Of a DNA stretch of 64,000 bases, positions 37,518 through 47,450 are shown in pieces. The stretch lies in NCBI RefSeq assembly GCF_963678635.1, contig NC_087066.1, positions 3,598,485 to 3,662,484 on the forward strand. Direction: 5' to 3'. The DNA is from Symsagittifera roscoffensis (taxonomy: Eukaryota; Xenacoelomorpha; Acoela; Convolutidae). The position numbers and the translations under genes are program-made. A model generated the notes under the pieces. The model did no database searches. It saw nothing but the letters and a program-made list of their open reading frames with translations, and was not told the DNA's origin. Within the stretch, counting starts at the first letter, position 1; each line of letters begins with the position of its first letter.

Positions 37518-40500
37518 CTAAACACAATCAATGTCCACCTAGTTTCACTTTCACAACATCTGCATCACAGTCTCAGTTTGGAGCCACAAAACTGTTCGCA
37601 ACAAGCAGTATTTCTAAAATACTTTGTAATTAAGCTTCTTCGTAACCTTTATGACAATCTCGAGACAATTTTGTTACGTTTTTAATTTCTTTAGAAGGCT
37701 CAATCATAAAATCTCTCGCTTTTGAAAAAAAAGGTGAGCAATACTTGTGTAAAAGATTCAAAAATTTTTTCTACGAAAAAACCAAGTAAGATAGTTAATT
37801 TCAAACATTTGAATCATTCGTTTCTTATATCATCATACCAACCCATGATGTTCATAGCAATTCTGAACGTGTTAAATTAATTGATCTCCGAAATACTGAT
37901 GTTCAAACTTGTACACAAAACTAAGAAGCAACACTGCTATACAACATATAACTACAAGGAAACACTGCAATTTCTCTCCAGAAGCAACTAGGCAAGAAGT
38001 TACAGTTCGCTAACGTCCCAAAGAAAAATCGCGGGCCATTTATATAATTAGTTGTCACAGAGGGTAGCTGCTTGTTAGGTTGAATAGCCAGTTCTAACTA
38101 TCCTGATGCAGTCAGTGAATGATTATGCTGTTATGTATTTCCCACTCTGTAACGGATGAATAGAATTTAGAAATGAATTATTCACAGAGAAGAGACCAAT
38201 GAATCATAATATTTCATGGTTTCAAGCTAGAATACCGGTAATGATTTTTATAAAACCGAATTTACAACCATTGAACATTAGCCTGAGAGATAGTCATGAG
38301 ACCTTCTGTTCTGTTTTCAGACTTCTCTGAGCGGAAAAATTAAAGTGTTTTCTCAATTTCCTACCTCCGATTTTCATCGGTATCCGCCAAAAAAAAACTC
38401 CAAAAAGAATCGGGAAGTTACCTGCAGAGACTAGTACATTGTCCTGGTTGACAGCGAGGTCGTTGATTATTGAGTTATGGCCAGTGAAGTTCTGCAGGAA
38501 CTCCCCCTCCGGACACTTCCACACTTTGATGTTGTCGGGGGAGGCTGTCGCAAAAGAGTACCTGACAACAACAACATGCAATCAAATCTCATTCCAAAAA
38601 CTCATCTATTTATTCCAAACTGGCAACAACAAAACGGTAGCGGCTGAGTTATTTAGAGGGACCGGGGGGTTTAAAGCAATTTAAATATTTTACTTGCTTA
38701 TAATTCAAATACTATCAAAAGAGGTACCCGAGGCTAATTACAATTATTGCAAACATAATTAAAAAAAAACAATTTCCAGTATCCAAATCGCAAAAGAAAA
38801 TGAAGGACAAAAATTCGAGCAAACTCAAAAAGTCGAGAACAAAATCGAAAACGCGTGGCCAAAAAAGAAGCCAAAAATTTAGACGATAATTAAAAACCTG
38901 TAAGACTTTCAATTTTAAAATTCTGTAAGACTTTCAGCTTAGTTTATATCACCGGCAGCATGTCAAGCTATTGAATTATAGCTTCACTACGTCTAAGCAG
39001 CATTCGCATTTGAAGTTGACTCATTATAAGGAAAAACTCCAGTATACGATTTGAATAAAACTTGTTAACCGAAATTCCAAGTATGCACCAGTAATCGCAA
39101 AAGTAAGAAAAACTACAGAACAATTTTTCATCATGCCTTTTCCATAATTGCCGTTTAACAACTAAATTGAATATTAGATTTTAATACTTTTGACGACATA
39201 GAAAAATTTGAACTTCAGAAACACCAGTGAGCTTTTAAAAAATGAGCTAAGTTCAGCGCAGTTTTGCATATTTGCGCAGTTTAATTATGTCTCGACCAAC
39301 GGAGCTCTCATTCTACCAACAAAAACTTCAGTCTTTCTCCCAAGCGTGTACCTTTTCAAAAGAAAACGTGGATGTGATTGAAAGCAAAGAGGCGATGCTG
39401 CACACAAAAGCTAAAATGGGCAAACTGAGTTTCAAAGATGCAAGAATATGAAACTAAGCCTCAAACATTACGAAAACTCACATCTCAATTTCATCTCATT
39501 TACAAACCTCGAAAGGAAAACAAGAGATATGCATAAGCTCAGATAGATCAGGAAACTGGAATGAAACAATAGCTGGATTCAAATAAATTTATTGGGTTAA
39601 TCTTAAAACAAGGAGGATATATCGAGAAAATTATAGCATTAAAATTTTTTTTCGAGTAAGTAATTGTTCCGACTTTCGATACGAAAGTAACGGAATATTT
39701 GTGCTCGGGGTGGTTTTTTTCTTCAGACAAATTTCGACTTTTTAACTAGCCGTTTTTGCCGGAACTTTTTTATATCATTCGAAAGCTATTGTTGTCCTGA
39801 GCTTGAATTTGAAAAGATATTTTACCTGTGATTATTTTTCGTTAAGTTATGGGGGTTTAAAGATTGGCATTTTGGCCAATTTGGGACAATTAACGCGCGA
39901 TATATTTCGCGCTTTTAACGCGTAAGTGGAGAGTTAATCCGTCTTAGAAATCGTTCCAAATTGGTTAAAAGAAGCTTATTCGCCATAATTGGTTTGGTAC
40001 AAGGAGCAAAATTCATCCTTTTGTACTTAATATGACGTGTGGGGGGATGTTTTTACATAAACTCTCAAATTAAAAAAAAAATTTTTTTATTACATTGAAA
40101 TTTTTCATCTTATTAATGCTCTATAGACCTTAAAAGGCAGTCGGAACTTTCAGGGCTTCGCCCTGATACGAGCAGTCTTGTTTAATTTTATTCTCAATGT
40201 TTCTGAAAAAAATATCGAAACAGCAGTGACTGACAAGTAAATAGCTTACAGCTAGCACGTTCACGTTATAATCGTAAATATAAATAGCGGTTCGGTACTA
40301 CCCGAATCATAGAATCAACGAAGAAAGCAACGGCGGCAACTTATTTTTTCGTATTCAAGGAAAATTCTTTGAAAAAACGTCAAGACTTCGATACTCAATA
40401 CACTTGCGATGTTCGACTTGCATCGCAAATTGAAAACAGCATGCAGCGCAAAGATTTGCTACTGCACTATCCAATAGATTCATTGACTAAACAGCAAAGT

Positions 40501-43500
40501 AAAACATTTGGCAGTAAAGTTAAAAATTTGTCAAGAGTCAGTTGGAAAACAGCCAAGGAACGCAAGTGAAAAGGAAAATACTGACTTGTCTTTCGAAAAA
40601 ATCTCAAGTGTCGAAATTTAAAGAAAAAATAGGCGACTTTATAGCTCTTTGAATTTCAAGAAAAACTTAATATTGACTCTTTTTTGGTAAAAACCAACCC
40701 AATTTCAAGAAACTGGATCAAAAAGTAAATTCTTTTCTTTTTGCTGGGATATCTGAAAAATGAATTCCACTTTCGAACTACAAGTCGATCACGTTTTTCG
40801 TGATCTTTACACTTTTGCTGTTCTATAGGGGAGTTTGCTTTCCTTTTAAGAAAGGAAATGAACTGAACTTAACAAGACATCAACAGCCAAACCGCAAAAA
40901 AAAAACAATTTTAAGCCAGAACAAGTTAAAGCATTTTTCCTGGAGAGCACTAAAAAAATTACAACCCTAATAAGAGTCTGAACTACGTTCTTTGTTTCTT
41001 GAAAACGGAGTTTTCCGAAGTTTTCTGTAATCGACTCTCACACTAAATTTTAACCCTATCCAGTAGTTAGAACGAAGCAAATTTTAAAAATTTCAGTCTA
41101 GACTGGTTAACTTAGATTGGTGCCAGAAAAAATGGCCGTTTTTTTCCAATATCATATTAATTTCCAAAATAAAAAAAACACAGAATAACAAAACCTTGTA
41201 CAGTCATAAGATTTCCGGACCTAATTGAAACTTATCGACCTTACACTTTCCCAGCTGAACTTAAGCAATCAAAAACAGAATTTTAAGAATTAGAACTGGA
41301 AGAAGCATTTTTTGATTAACCAAATGATTCAAAAGATGTGCTATTTAAGATCGTCTGATTTATTCACTACACTCCGAAGCTCCAACATTTTTGTCTCCTC
41401 AATTGAAAACTATTCTAAACTTAAACACACAAATTAAGTTTTTTCATGCTTTTATAATGGATAAACACTGGATATCAACATTTGAAAACCTTAGATTTGT
41501 CATTCAAAACAAAACCTTAGGTTTGTTATTCAAAACATTTACTATCCAACTCACAAATTCAGCAACAAAACACAAGGATACAGAAGTTTTCAAGTTACTT
41601 AGAATAAGGAAATTTTTAGGACCAAAAAGATAAGTAACTTGAAAACTTCTGTATCGTCGTGTTTTGTTGCTGAAGCTGTGAAGTGGGTAGTAAATGTTTG
41701 GGATTAAAAATCTAGGTTTTCAAATGTTGATATCTAGTGCTTATCTATCAATTATAAAAGCATTAAAAAACTTAATTTGTTACTTTCAACTTAGTTTATA
41801 TTAGTTTTAAAAAAACCAATTATATTATCAATTGTTAGTGATGTCCATTTTTGACTAATTGGGCTACTTCTATCAAAAAGTGTCAAACATAAAAGATCCT
41901 TGACATTCAGATAGCTCAAATGATATATACTTTTCTCCGAGTTACGACAGATGGAAAATGTTCAAATTTAGATCAATTATTGTTTTTGATTCAGAGTGTT
42001 GTTTGTGTTTGAATTAATCGATTGGGTTTTAAAGCGTCATTTAACTCTGGGATGCTATTCATGACTGTTGGAAGCACTCAAACGTATCCATGCCATGGAC
42101 TTTCATCTTTTTTTCAACAAATTCCTAATTCTGAAAGTTCATGGCATAGATACATTTGGGTGCTTCCAATTCCAGTCATGAATAGCATCCCAGGGTTAGA
42201 TGACGCTTGAAAACCCAATTGACTAGATCAAACCAAACAACACACTGAATCAAAAACAATTATTGACCTAAATTTGAACATTTTCCATCTGTCGTAACTC
42301 GGAGAAAAATATATATCATTTGAGCTATCTGAGTTTCAATGATCTTTTATGTTTGACACTTTTTGATAGAAGTAGCCCAATTAGTCAAAAATAGATTGGT
42401 CTATTTTTGTTCCGCTGGGAAATCTGAAAATCAAAATTCATTTCAATACGTTTTTGATGCATTAATGAAACAAGATAGCCTCAATTCAATTAGCACTGAT
42501 TTCCCAGTTAACAGAAATTAGTAAATAGCCCGCACTAATTATCCTAAATTACAATTTCAAACTGCTTTTTACCTGGACGAATCAACACAGGTGGAATATA
42601 TTTTTATATTTCAGTCCAGAACAGCAGCGATCAAAGTTCAGATCTGGTATTTACAATACATAGCCAACAGAAAGTAGGAAAAAAGTAAATGAACTCAAGC
42701 AAACAAAAAATTACTGCCTTAATGTTTGAAAAAATCTCAACTTCCGAATCTTGAAGATAAATTTTATAAATGGCGCTTTGTTATGACAAAAAACGAACTC
42801 GTATTAGAGCACAAGTTCCTCTGGTGTAATAATCTCAACGCTATGGGTACCTTTTTTGCTTCCCATGTCTTTTCATATCCTTCTTTAATACTATTATTAT
42901 GAAGCAAATGACCAATTAAGTTAGTAAATTTTAAAAATCAAGTTACAGTGAGTTGCTTACAATTTAGGATGTAGCACCAATCCTCTCACACTCTTCTTGT
43001 GATTGGTCAAAGTGGCTCTGCACTTGCCCGCCGCCAGATCCCACAGCTTCACAGTCGAGTCATGACTAGCGGTGATCACTTGAGGCTCAGCCGCTTGACA
43101 CTTCACACTGGACACTGTGTTAGTATGGCCAGTCAATGAGTGGATACATGCTTTCGTTCTCATGTCCCAGATACGTGTGACTGCATCACGACCACAGGTG
43201 GCCAACACATCGATAGTCGGATGCAGGTCGATAGAGTACACTCCACTTAGATGGCCGTGGTAGTGTCGTGTGGCTTTGTTCTGCTCTAGATCCCAACATT
43301 TCACCATTTTGTCTTCACCACACGAGAATAAATACGGCTGCCGTGGACTGACTACTAAACCCCTTACTGCACTGATATGACCCGTTAAAGACAGTCGCAG
43401 TTTGCCGGAAGCTAGATCCCAAATCTATACAAAATAACCATCGAATCGTAATTTTAATTACACCGATTTGAACAAACGGTTCGCAGAGAAACTGCTCGAT

Positions 43501-44158
43501 AGTTTCGGAAATGGATAGCTTACTTTGATAGTTCTATCTGCACTGCCAGTGCAAAACCAATCGTTTGTAGGGTCAACCGCAATTGACCTCACCCAGCCTA
43601 AATGTCCACTAATGACCTAAACGCAGCCAAAAATCAGTCAAATTAACCAGAAATTTATTCATCGTGAGAATTTCATGATCTACATACTCTGTATAGCTTC
43701 CAAGGCGGGTGCCATTTGGGTTTAGGTAGAGTTGGCGCCTTCTTCATCAGGGCTGATTTTGTCTGTTGCTCATGAGGTGCTGCTGGGTTCTGTAATGTCA
43801 ATTGATTTGTCCCAATCGGAACTAGCGAAGAATTGAGTGAATTTGCAGAGTCCATGTTTTGTTCAGAAGGTACCAGTTTTGAGGCTTAAAAAGTCTGACA
43901 AATTAGTTCACAGAAAATATTTATTCAGCACGATTTAAAAATATCTCATACGGTCTAGTGCAAAGCTCGCTGATCTATTCGAATACATGAAGTGACTCAC
44001 ATGCTGGCCTTCCGGATTTGGGATCCAGTGCACCCATTACTGGATGGATGATTGCATCGGGAGCATGCTGTTTCCTGGATGACTTCGGGTCATCAACAGG
44101 CATGTGTAATACAGGTCCATACTGGTCTTTAGCCTTCATTGACATCTTCGACTTGTAC
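37324..44158 (-). CDS. PLRG1: PLRG1 / Prp46-type spliceosome WD40 protein (six exons, both ends incomplete)
   Basis: Exons on the minus strand in transcript order: 44158-44001, 43884-43688, 43616-43524, 43424-42961, 38561-38422, 37517-37324. All junctions obey GT-AG and all phases join, giving about 415 residues against about 514 in human PLRG1. Only the first ~45 and last ~20 residues are missing. Diagnostic stretches include [72 protein letters not shown] and [12 protein letters not shown]-like [12 protein letters not shown]. The product is a seven-blade WD40 propeller of the Prp19/CDC5L (NineTeen) complex, needed for spliceosome activation in the nucleus. The 4.4-kb intron between 42960 and 38562 is loaded with repeats. 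The first exon was not found, so it probably lies beyond the retrotransposons or outside the window. Confidence 0.95.
37518..38421. other. PLRG1 intron
   Basis: An 0.9-kb intron with no recognised insertion or internal gene. Confidence 0.6.
38422..38561 (-). CDS. PLRG1: PLRG1 exon: WD40 blades 5-6
   Basis: A 140-bp exon, acceptor GTCAG and donor GTAACT. It encodes [19 protein letters not shown] then [14 protein letters not shown], that is, the end of blade 5 and the first half of blade 6. It is separated from the previous exon by the 4.4-kb repeat-rich intron. Confidence 0.92.
39664..40182 (+). mobile_element. Helentron-like non-autonomous element, copy C
   Basis: TTGTTCCGACTTTCG at the left; CAGTCGGAAC, hairpin CAGGGCTTCGCCCTG and CTTGTT at the right. 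The loop pair has changed from TTTG to TTCG while the stem is kept. At 519 bp it is more diverged inside than copies A and B. It lies in the large PLRG1 intron, antisense to the gene. Confidence 0.65.
40288..40569 (+). other. Open frame of 93 codons in PLRG1 intron, no ATG at its start
   Basis: Open from 40288 to a TGA at 40567, basic and Ser/Gln-rich, with no match I recognise. It runs into the start of a dispersed repeat, so it may be part of a decayed element. Probably not a gene. Confidence 0.15.
40540..40900 (+). repeat. Dispersed repeat family D, copy 2
   Basis: Colinear with 56670-57030, including the strongly matching end around GATCACGTTTTTCGTGATC, TTTACACTTTTGCTGTTC and GGGGAGTTTGCTTTCC, and the shared tail GAACTGAA followed by ATCAACAG. 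Confidence 0.6.
41430..41779. repeat. Foldback element in PLRG1 intron, 350 bp
   Basis: The left arm (CAAATTAAGTTTTTTCATGC..., from 41430) is mirrored by the right arm ending at 41779. The centre pairs as AAGTAACTTGAAAACTTCTG against its complement. The arms are about 160-180 bp with a short loop near 41620. No coding capacity. The transcript of the host gene would carry it as a long hairpin. Confidence 0.8.
41845..42392. repeat. Foldback element in PLRG1 intron, 548 bp
   Basis: The arms of about 265 bp at 41845-42112 and 42125-42392 pair almost throughout (ends CCATTTTTGACTAATTGGGC and its complement; inner GGATGCTATTCATGACTG and its complement) around a loop of roughly 30 bp. Identity between arms is visibly higher than in the neighbouring foldback, so it is younger or under gene conversion. 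The 62-codon frame inside is incidental. Confidence 0.85.
42650..42790 (+). repeat. Dispersed repeat family D, copy 3 (short)
   Basis: Contains the ACATAGC-AACAGA, AATGAACT, AAAAAATCTCAACT and TCGAAT-like words in the same order as copy 4 at 56670. Truncated relative to copies 2 and 4. Confidence 0.45.
42961..43424 (-). CDS. PLRG1: PLRG1 exon: WD40 blades 1-5
   Basis: The largest exon (464 bp), acceptor TATAG and donor GTAAGC. It carries the W-D of blade 1 (IWDLASGK), full blades 2, 3 and 4 (GH...CWD, GH...IWD, GH...LWD) and the start of blade 5 ([16 protein letters not shown]). It ends two bases into a Leu codon. Confidence 0.95.
43524..43616 (-). CDS. PLRG1: PLRG1 exon: WD40 blade 1, first part
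   Basis: A 93-bp phase-0 exon with acceptor GTTTAG and donor GTAAGC. It encodes [15 protein letters not shown], the GH-containing first strand region of blade 1, ending GSADRTIK. Confidence 0.93.
43688..43884 (-). CDS. PLRG1: PLRG1 exon: linker and propeller entry
   Basis: The acceptor is TTTTTAAG, right of 43884, and the donor GTATGT is at 43687-43682. It encodes a Ser/Asn/Gln-rich variable linker followed by the invariant [19 protein letters not shown] that precedes the first WD40 blade. Confidence 0.9.
44001..44158 (-). CDS. PLRG1: PLRG1 exon: conserved N-terminal segment
   Basis: The acceptor CTGCAG lies just right of 44158 and the donor GTGAGT at 44000-43995. It encodes the [20 protein letters not shown] block found near residue 40-60 of animal PLRG1, then a variable linker. 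It ends after the first base of a Ser codon that is completed by the next exon. Confidence 0.9.
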
Positions 44159-44876
44159 CTGCAGCATTTAACATTGGAATAAACTAATATTAGAGAAGAT
44201 ACAATTCGAGAGCTGATGATTCAAGGAAATATTTCAAAGCTGATACTTTCCACACTGAATGTTAGGCCAAATCATATCCAATAAAAGCAAACTAGCGCAT
44301 ACATAGCATCTAAAGCAGCTCATTTTCATTGAGACCCAAAAAATTACGAATGATACAATATTTGAGAATTTACTGCATTTAAATGAATAACATATGAAAA
44401 TCACGAAATTCCACGATTGAAGATCTTCGAATTTTCAACAGTCAGTTATCAGTCATTTACTCCATTAATTTACGTTGTTTTTTTTTCTTGAATTTTCAGA
44501 AAAAATTTTCTTGATGATGAGTGGGGGACACTTCAGATTAACAACAATTGATTATGTTTTCGCACCAATATTCAATGCTAGATGATTGAAATGCATCTAC
44601 TTTGTTGAGATAGCTGAAATGTGCTTCAACCATCGAACTACCATTTATAACTATATCACAGACAAATAGAATAACTTCGGCTTTCTATAATAGGGACAAT
44701 ACTTGTACAGGTCCTGAGCCTTGCGGAAGCACTGAGCCGAATGGCAAAGCATGCTTAATTTTACTGATTGATGAGTTCAATTCACCTAAACTGTCATTCA
44801 TTTACAGCTAGAGGCAATCCGTTATCCCTTAACGCTCAGGCAATTACTGGTGATTAACGTCGTCTTTTTTGGCATT
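44159..44876. other. PLRG1 upstream intron or flank
   Basis: No exon recognised. The preceding PLRG1 exon should lie upstream (higher coordinates), but I find no MVEEV/THDMF-like coding segment here. Confidence 0.4.
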
Positions 44877-44960
44877 TTTTCAAAAAAAAAAGGTCGACAA
44901 AACTTTCAGATTTTTTTGAAAATCCGCACCCCCCTCGAGAAATTCCTAGATCCGCGCCTG
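44877..44960 (-). repeat. CAGGCGCGGAT terminus in inverted orientation
   Basis: Reverse complement reads CAGGCGCGGATCTAGGAATT, then CTCGAGGGGGG and a GTCGACCTTTTTT tract, the same order as at 45001-45085. This is the right end of one element, followed after 40 bp by the left end of another. Confidence 0.65.
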
Positions 44961-45000
44961 CTTCAGTTGGTACAGTCACAAAACATCTAACAGGTGCATG

Positions 45001-45270
45001 CAGGGGCGGATCTGGGATTTTCTCGAGGGGGGGGGCGGACTTTCAAAAAATGTACGAACTTTTTGTCGACCTTTTTTTTAGGTCGACAAAATTGATTTTT
45101 CGAGCTCTCCCAAAGCGCTGTTTTGTCCCTATTTTGGCCAAATTTTTGCGCAGAAGGCAAAATTTAGAAAAAATAGACCAAAAAAGGCGTTTTTAGACAC
45201 TTTTTGGAAAATTCTGACCCCTCAAAATTGTTCTATATTGGCGCCAAAAGCTCCTTTAGAAAAATTTTAA
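45001..45270 (+). repeat. Dispersed repeat with CAGGGGCGGA terminus (copy 2)
   Basis: Starts CAGGGGCGGATCTGGGATTT and then runs colinear with 2415-2680: GGTCGACAAAATTGATTTTT, GCGCTGTTTTG, TTTGGCCAAATTTTTGCG, and GGCGTTTTTAGACACTTTTT. A long G run (45029-45036) follows the terminus. Confidence 0.65.
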
Positions 45271-45329
45271 ACTTTGAGAGTAGTAGTAAAAGGTCTACTA
45301 TTTGCAGGTTAAACAAGTCATACTATTGA

Positions 45330-45402
45330 AATCAAACAAACCGCTGTCTTCCCAAAACAGTGATAACCCACTCTTTTGGGAAGACAGCGGTTTGCTTGAT
45401 TT
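45330..45402. other. Near-perfect 28-bp stem-loop
   Basis: The arms 45330-45357 and 45374-45402 pair over about 28 bp with a single mismatch around a 16-base loop; the core is AACCGCTGTCTTCCC. The size is compatible with a microRNA-type precursor or the remnant ends of a tiny inverted-repeat element. No way to decide from sequence alone. Confidence 0.5.
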
Positions 45403-45989
45403 TAAAGATTATTTGGATCAGAGAGTGGCTTAAGTTACATGACAGGTTCAGAAAAGCGGGGGCGGTTAATTGTCGGGGCCTTTTGATTTGGTGTGGAGCA
45501 GTTGAAGTCAGATATGATTGGTAACAACGGAGAATGATTTTCTTCTGAATGTAAGAGGAGATGATAGAATATACATGTTTCTGAAGAATTCCGAGAACAG
45601 TTCTACCTTTTGTTGGTTCGTCATGGCAATTTTGTCACCGTAACTTAGAGCAGAGGGTTAGTGTGCTTTGTTGAGTTAACGGGAGTACTTAAACAGGTGC
45701 GAAGTATTCCTACTGTTAGGTAGTTTTGCCTCGTAGGCTAGCTTGTCATTTTCTAACGCACCTTGCACAGATATTTTTAGGTTTTTCAACTTCGCTTAGT
45801 TGGTGTCTGTTTTAGTAAACAATTTCTTCAGTCCTTTGAGTAGATTCGATTTCGGAGAAGTAACCCAGTCTGGTAGAGAGCTGCGATGCCTTATTCTCAC
45901 AGGAACTGTAAGAATGAGATAGGCATTGAGTCAGTAGTACCATTAGAAGTAGAAGGATTCTAGATAACAGTAGAAGGATTCCTACATTT
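45403..45989. other. Non-coding stretch
   Basis: No gene recognised. Possibly very decayed LINE sequence continuous with the fragment to its right. Confidence 0.3.
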
Positions 45990-47275
45990 GACCAACATAC
46001 ACTTGAGAACGCGTTGTTTGTAATAAAGTGGCTGTTCAAGTGGTCCTAATCACCTTCGATTAGCTTTGTATTTTTTTGCAGAGGTAAGTTTTCTTTCGCT
46101 ATTCCTTCAATGGGCAGAGAAAAGTTTAACAGTATGGGAATGGGCTCGGAAAGATTGGCTATTATGTTTCCAAAAAGCTCTGCGAAGTAGAGTTGACTTG
46201 GTTGGTCGTGATGATAAGATGAAGGACGTTGCTGAATGTGTTTCTAAAGTTTATCACTTGGGGTGGAGGCTGGCTTGCCAATAATGCATAGGAAGATCTG
46301 TTCGTCAGGGTCAGACTATCAGTGTGTGTCCCAGTCGATTGTTTCGAGGTTGAATTTGCATGATACTATAGTGGAGTCCGCAGTTCTTGTTGCAATGATA
46401 TTCTTAATGCGCTTGAAGGTGTTGGGTAAGATGAAGTTTGAGCTATTTTTGTGAGGAAAATAGCAGGTGATTATTCGGATAGTTTCGAATTTCGGGTTGC
46501 TTTGCAGGCAACAGTAGCAAGATAGAGTCTCTGGCAATAAAATTGGATGAGGCATTGAACTGGTAATGCATACTAATACTCCTCCGCATTAAGATGCTCC
46601 TGTTTGTTTGGCGGATCGTTCAGATCTGTACATGTTGAACATTGGTAGGAACAATTCAGCATCACTGAATGAAGTTACCCATTTGAAATAAAAATTCTGT
46701 GAAATCTTGTGGCAGCATAAGTAACAAAAATTTTGCGAGTGTCGATGTGCATCATGCTTCTGATGTTGAAATGTAGCAAAGACAATTCAATGAACTCTTT
46801 TTGTACCGACGATGTTTGTCAATTTTGAAGTTTCACTTCGGTTTCTTGGTCGTTTGCTGGAGTTCCGTTTGTTAACAGTTTCCTGCGTTTTTTTTGAAGT
46901 TTTTTTTCTTGGTCTTCTTTGATGAGGGATTTGCTGATGAAGACTTTGTATTTGTTTTAATGGTAGTTGTCTTCATAATTTTGCAACATGGAAGCACGAG
47001 CCAGGAGTTTTCCTACTTTGTATTCGTTTCTTAATTGAACCAAGATAGCTTTTGGCAGAGTTGATTCCGATTTGCAGCGCCCCAGCCTGGTTACAGATGT
47101 TATCTCACTTACTTCAATGCCTAGATATGAGCTGACATTGTTTATTAGTGATTCTTCGGGCTCTATGATGTCAATTTTTTTTATAATGACAATTTTTTGG
47201 GTTATGTCAGTGTTTTTGTTTTCTTGAATAACGTAGGAACGTAATACCTGAATACTAACACCCATTTGAGCGATT
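45990..47275 (-). pseudogene. Decayed CR1/Jockey-like LINE fragment (ORF1 end + endonuclease)
   Basis: The minus-strand frame 47265-46957 encodes VTRLGRCKSESTLPKAILV and GKLLARASMLQNYED, the RRM-like part of ORF1. After one stop the homology continues (KVFISKSLIKEDQEKK). Below 46800, in shifting frames, come an endonuclease start (LLHFNIRSM), GGVLVCI and a strand region FETIRIITCYFP. It is the same family as the LINE at 47.4-53 kb but much older, with many stops and frameshifts. Confidence 0.7.
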
Positions 47276-47450
47276 GCGCTAATCGTTTATATTCTATCGC
47301 GGAAACAAGTCTTGAAATATTGAATTCCAATAGAGAAAATGAACATATTTAATTATTACTATTATAATATTGGATTTATATTTACAACGTAAATGAGGAG
47401 ACTCTTAGTCCCATAGATAAATCAAGTCAATTGAGTCCCGAGAGATCAGT

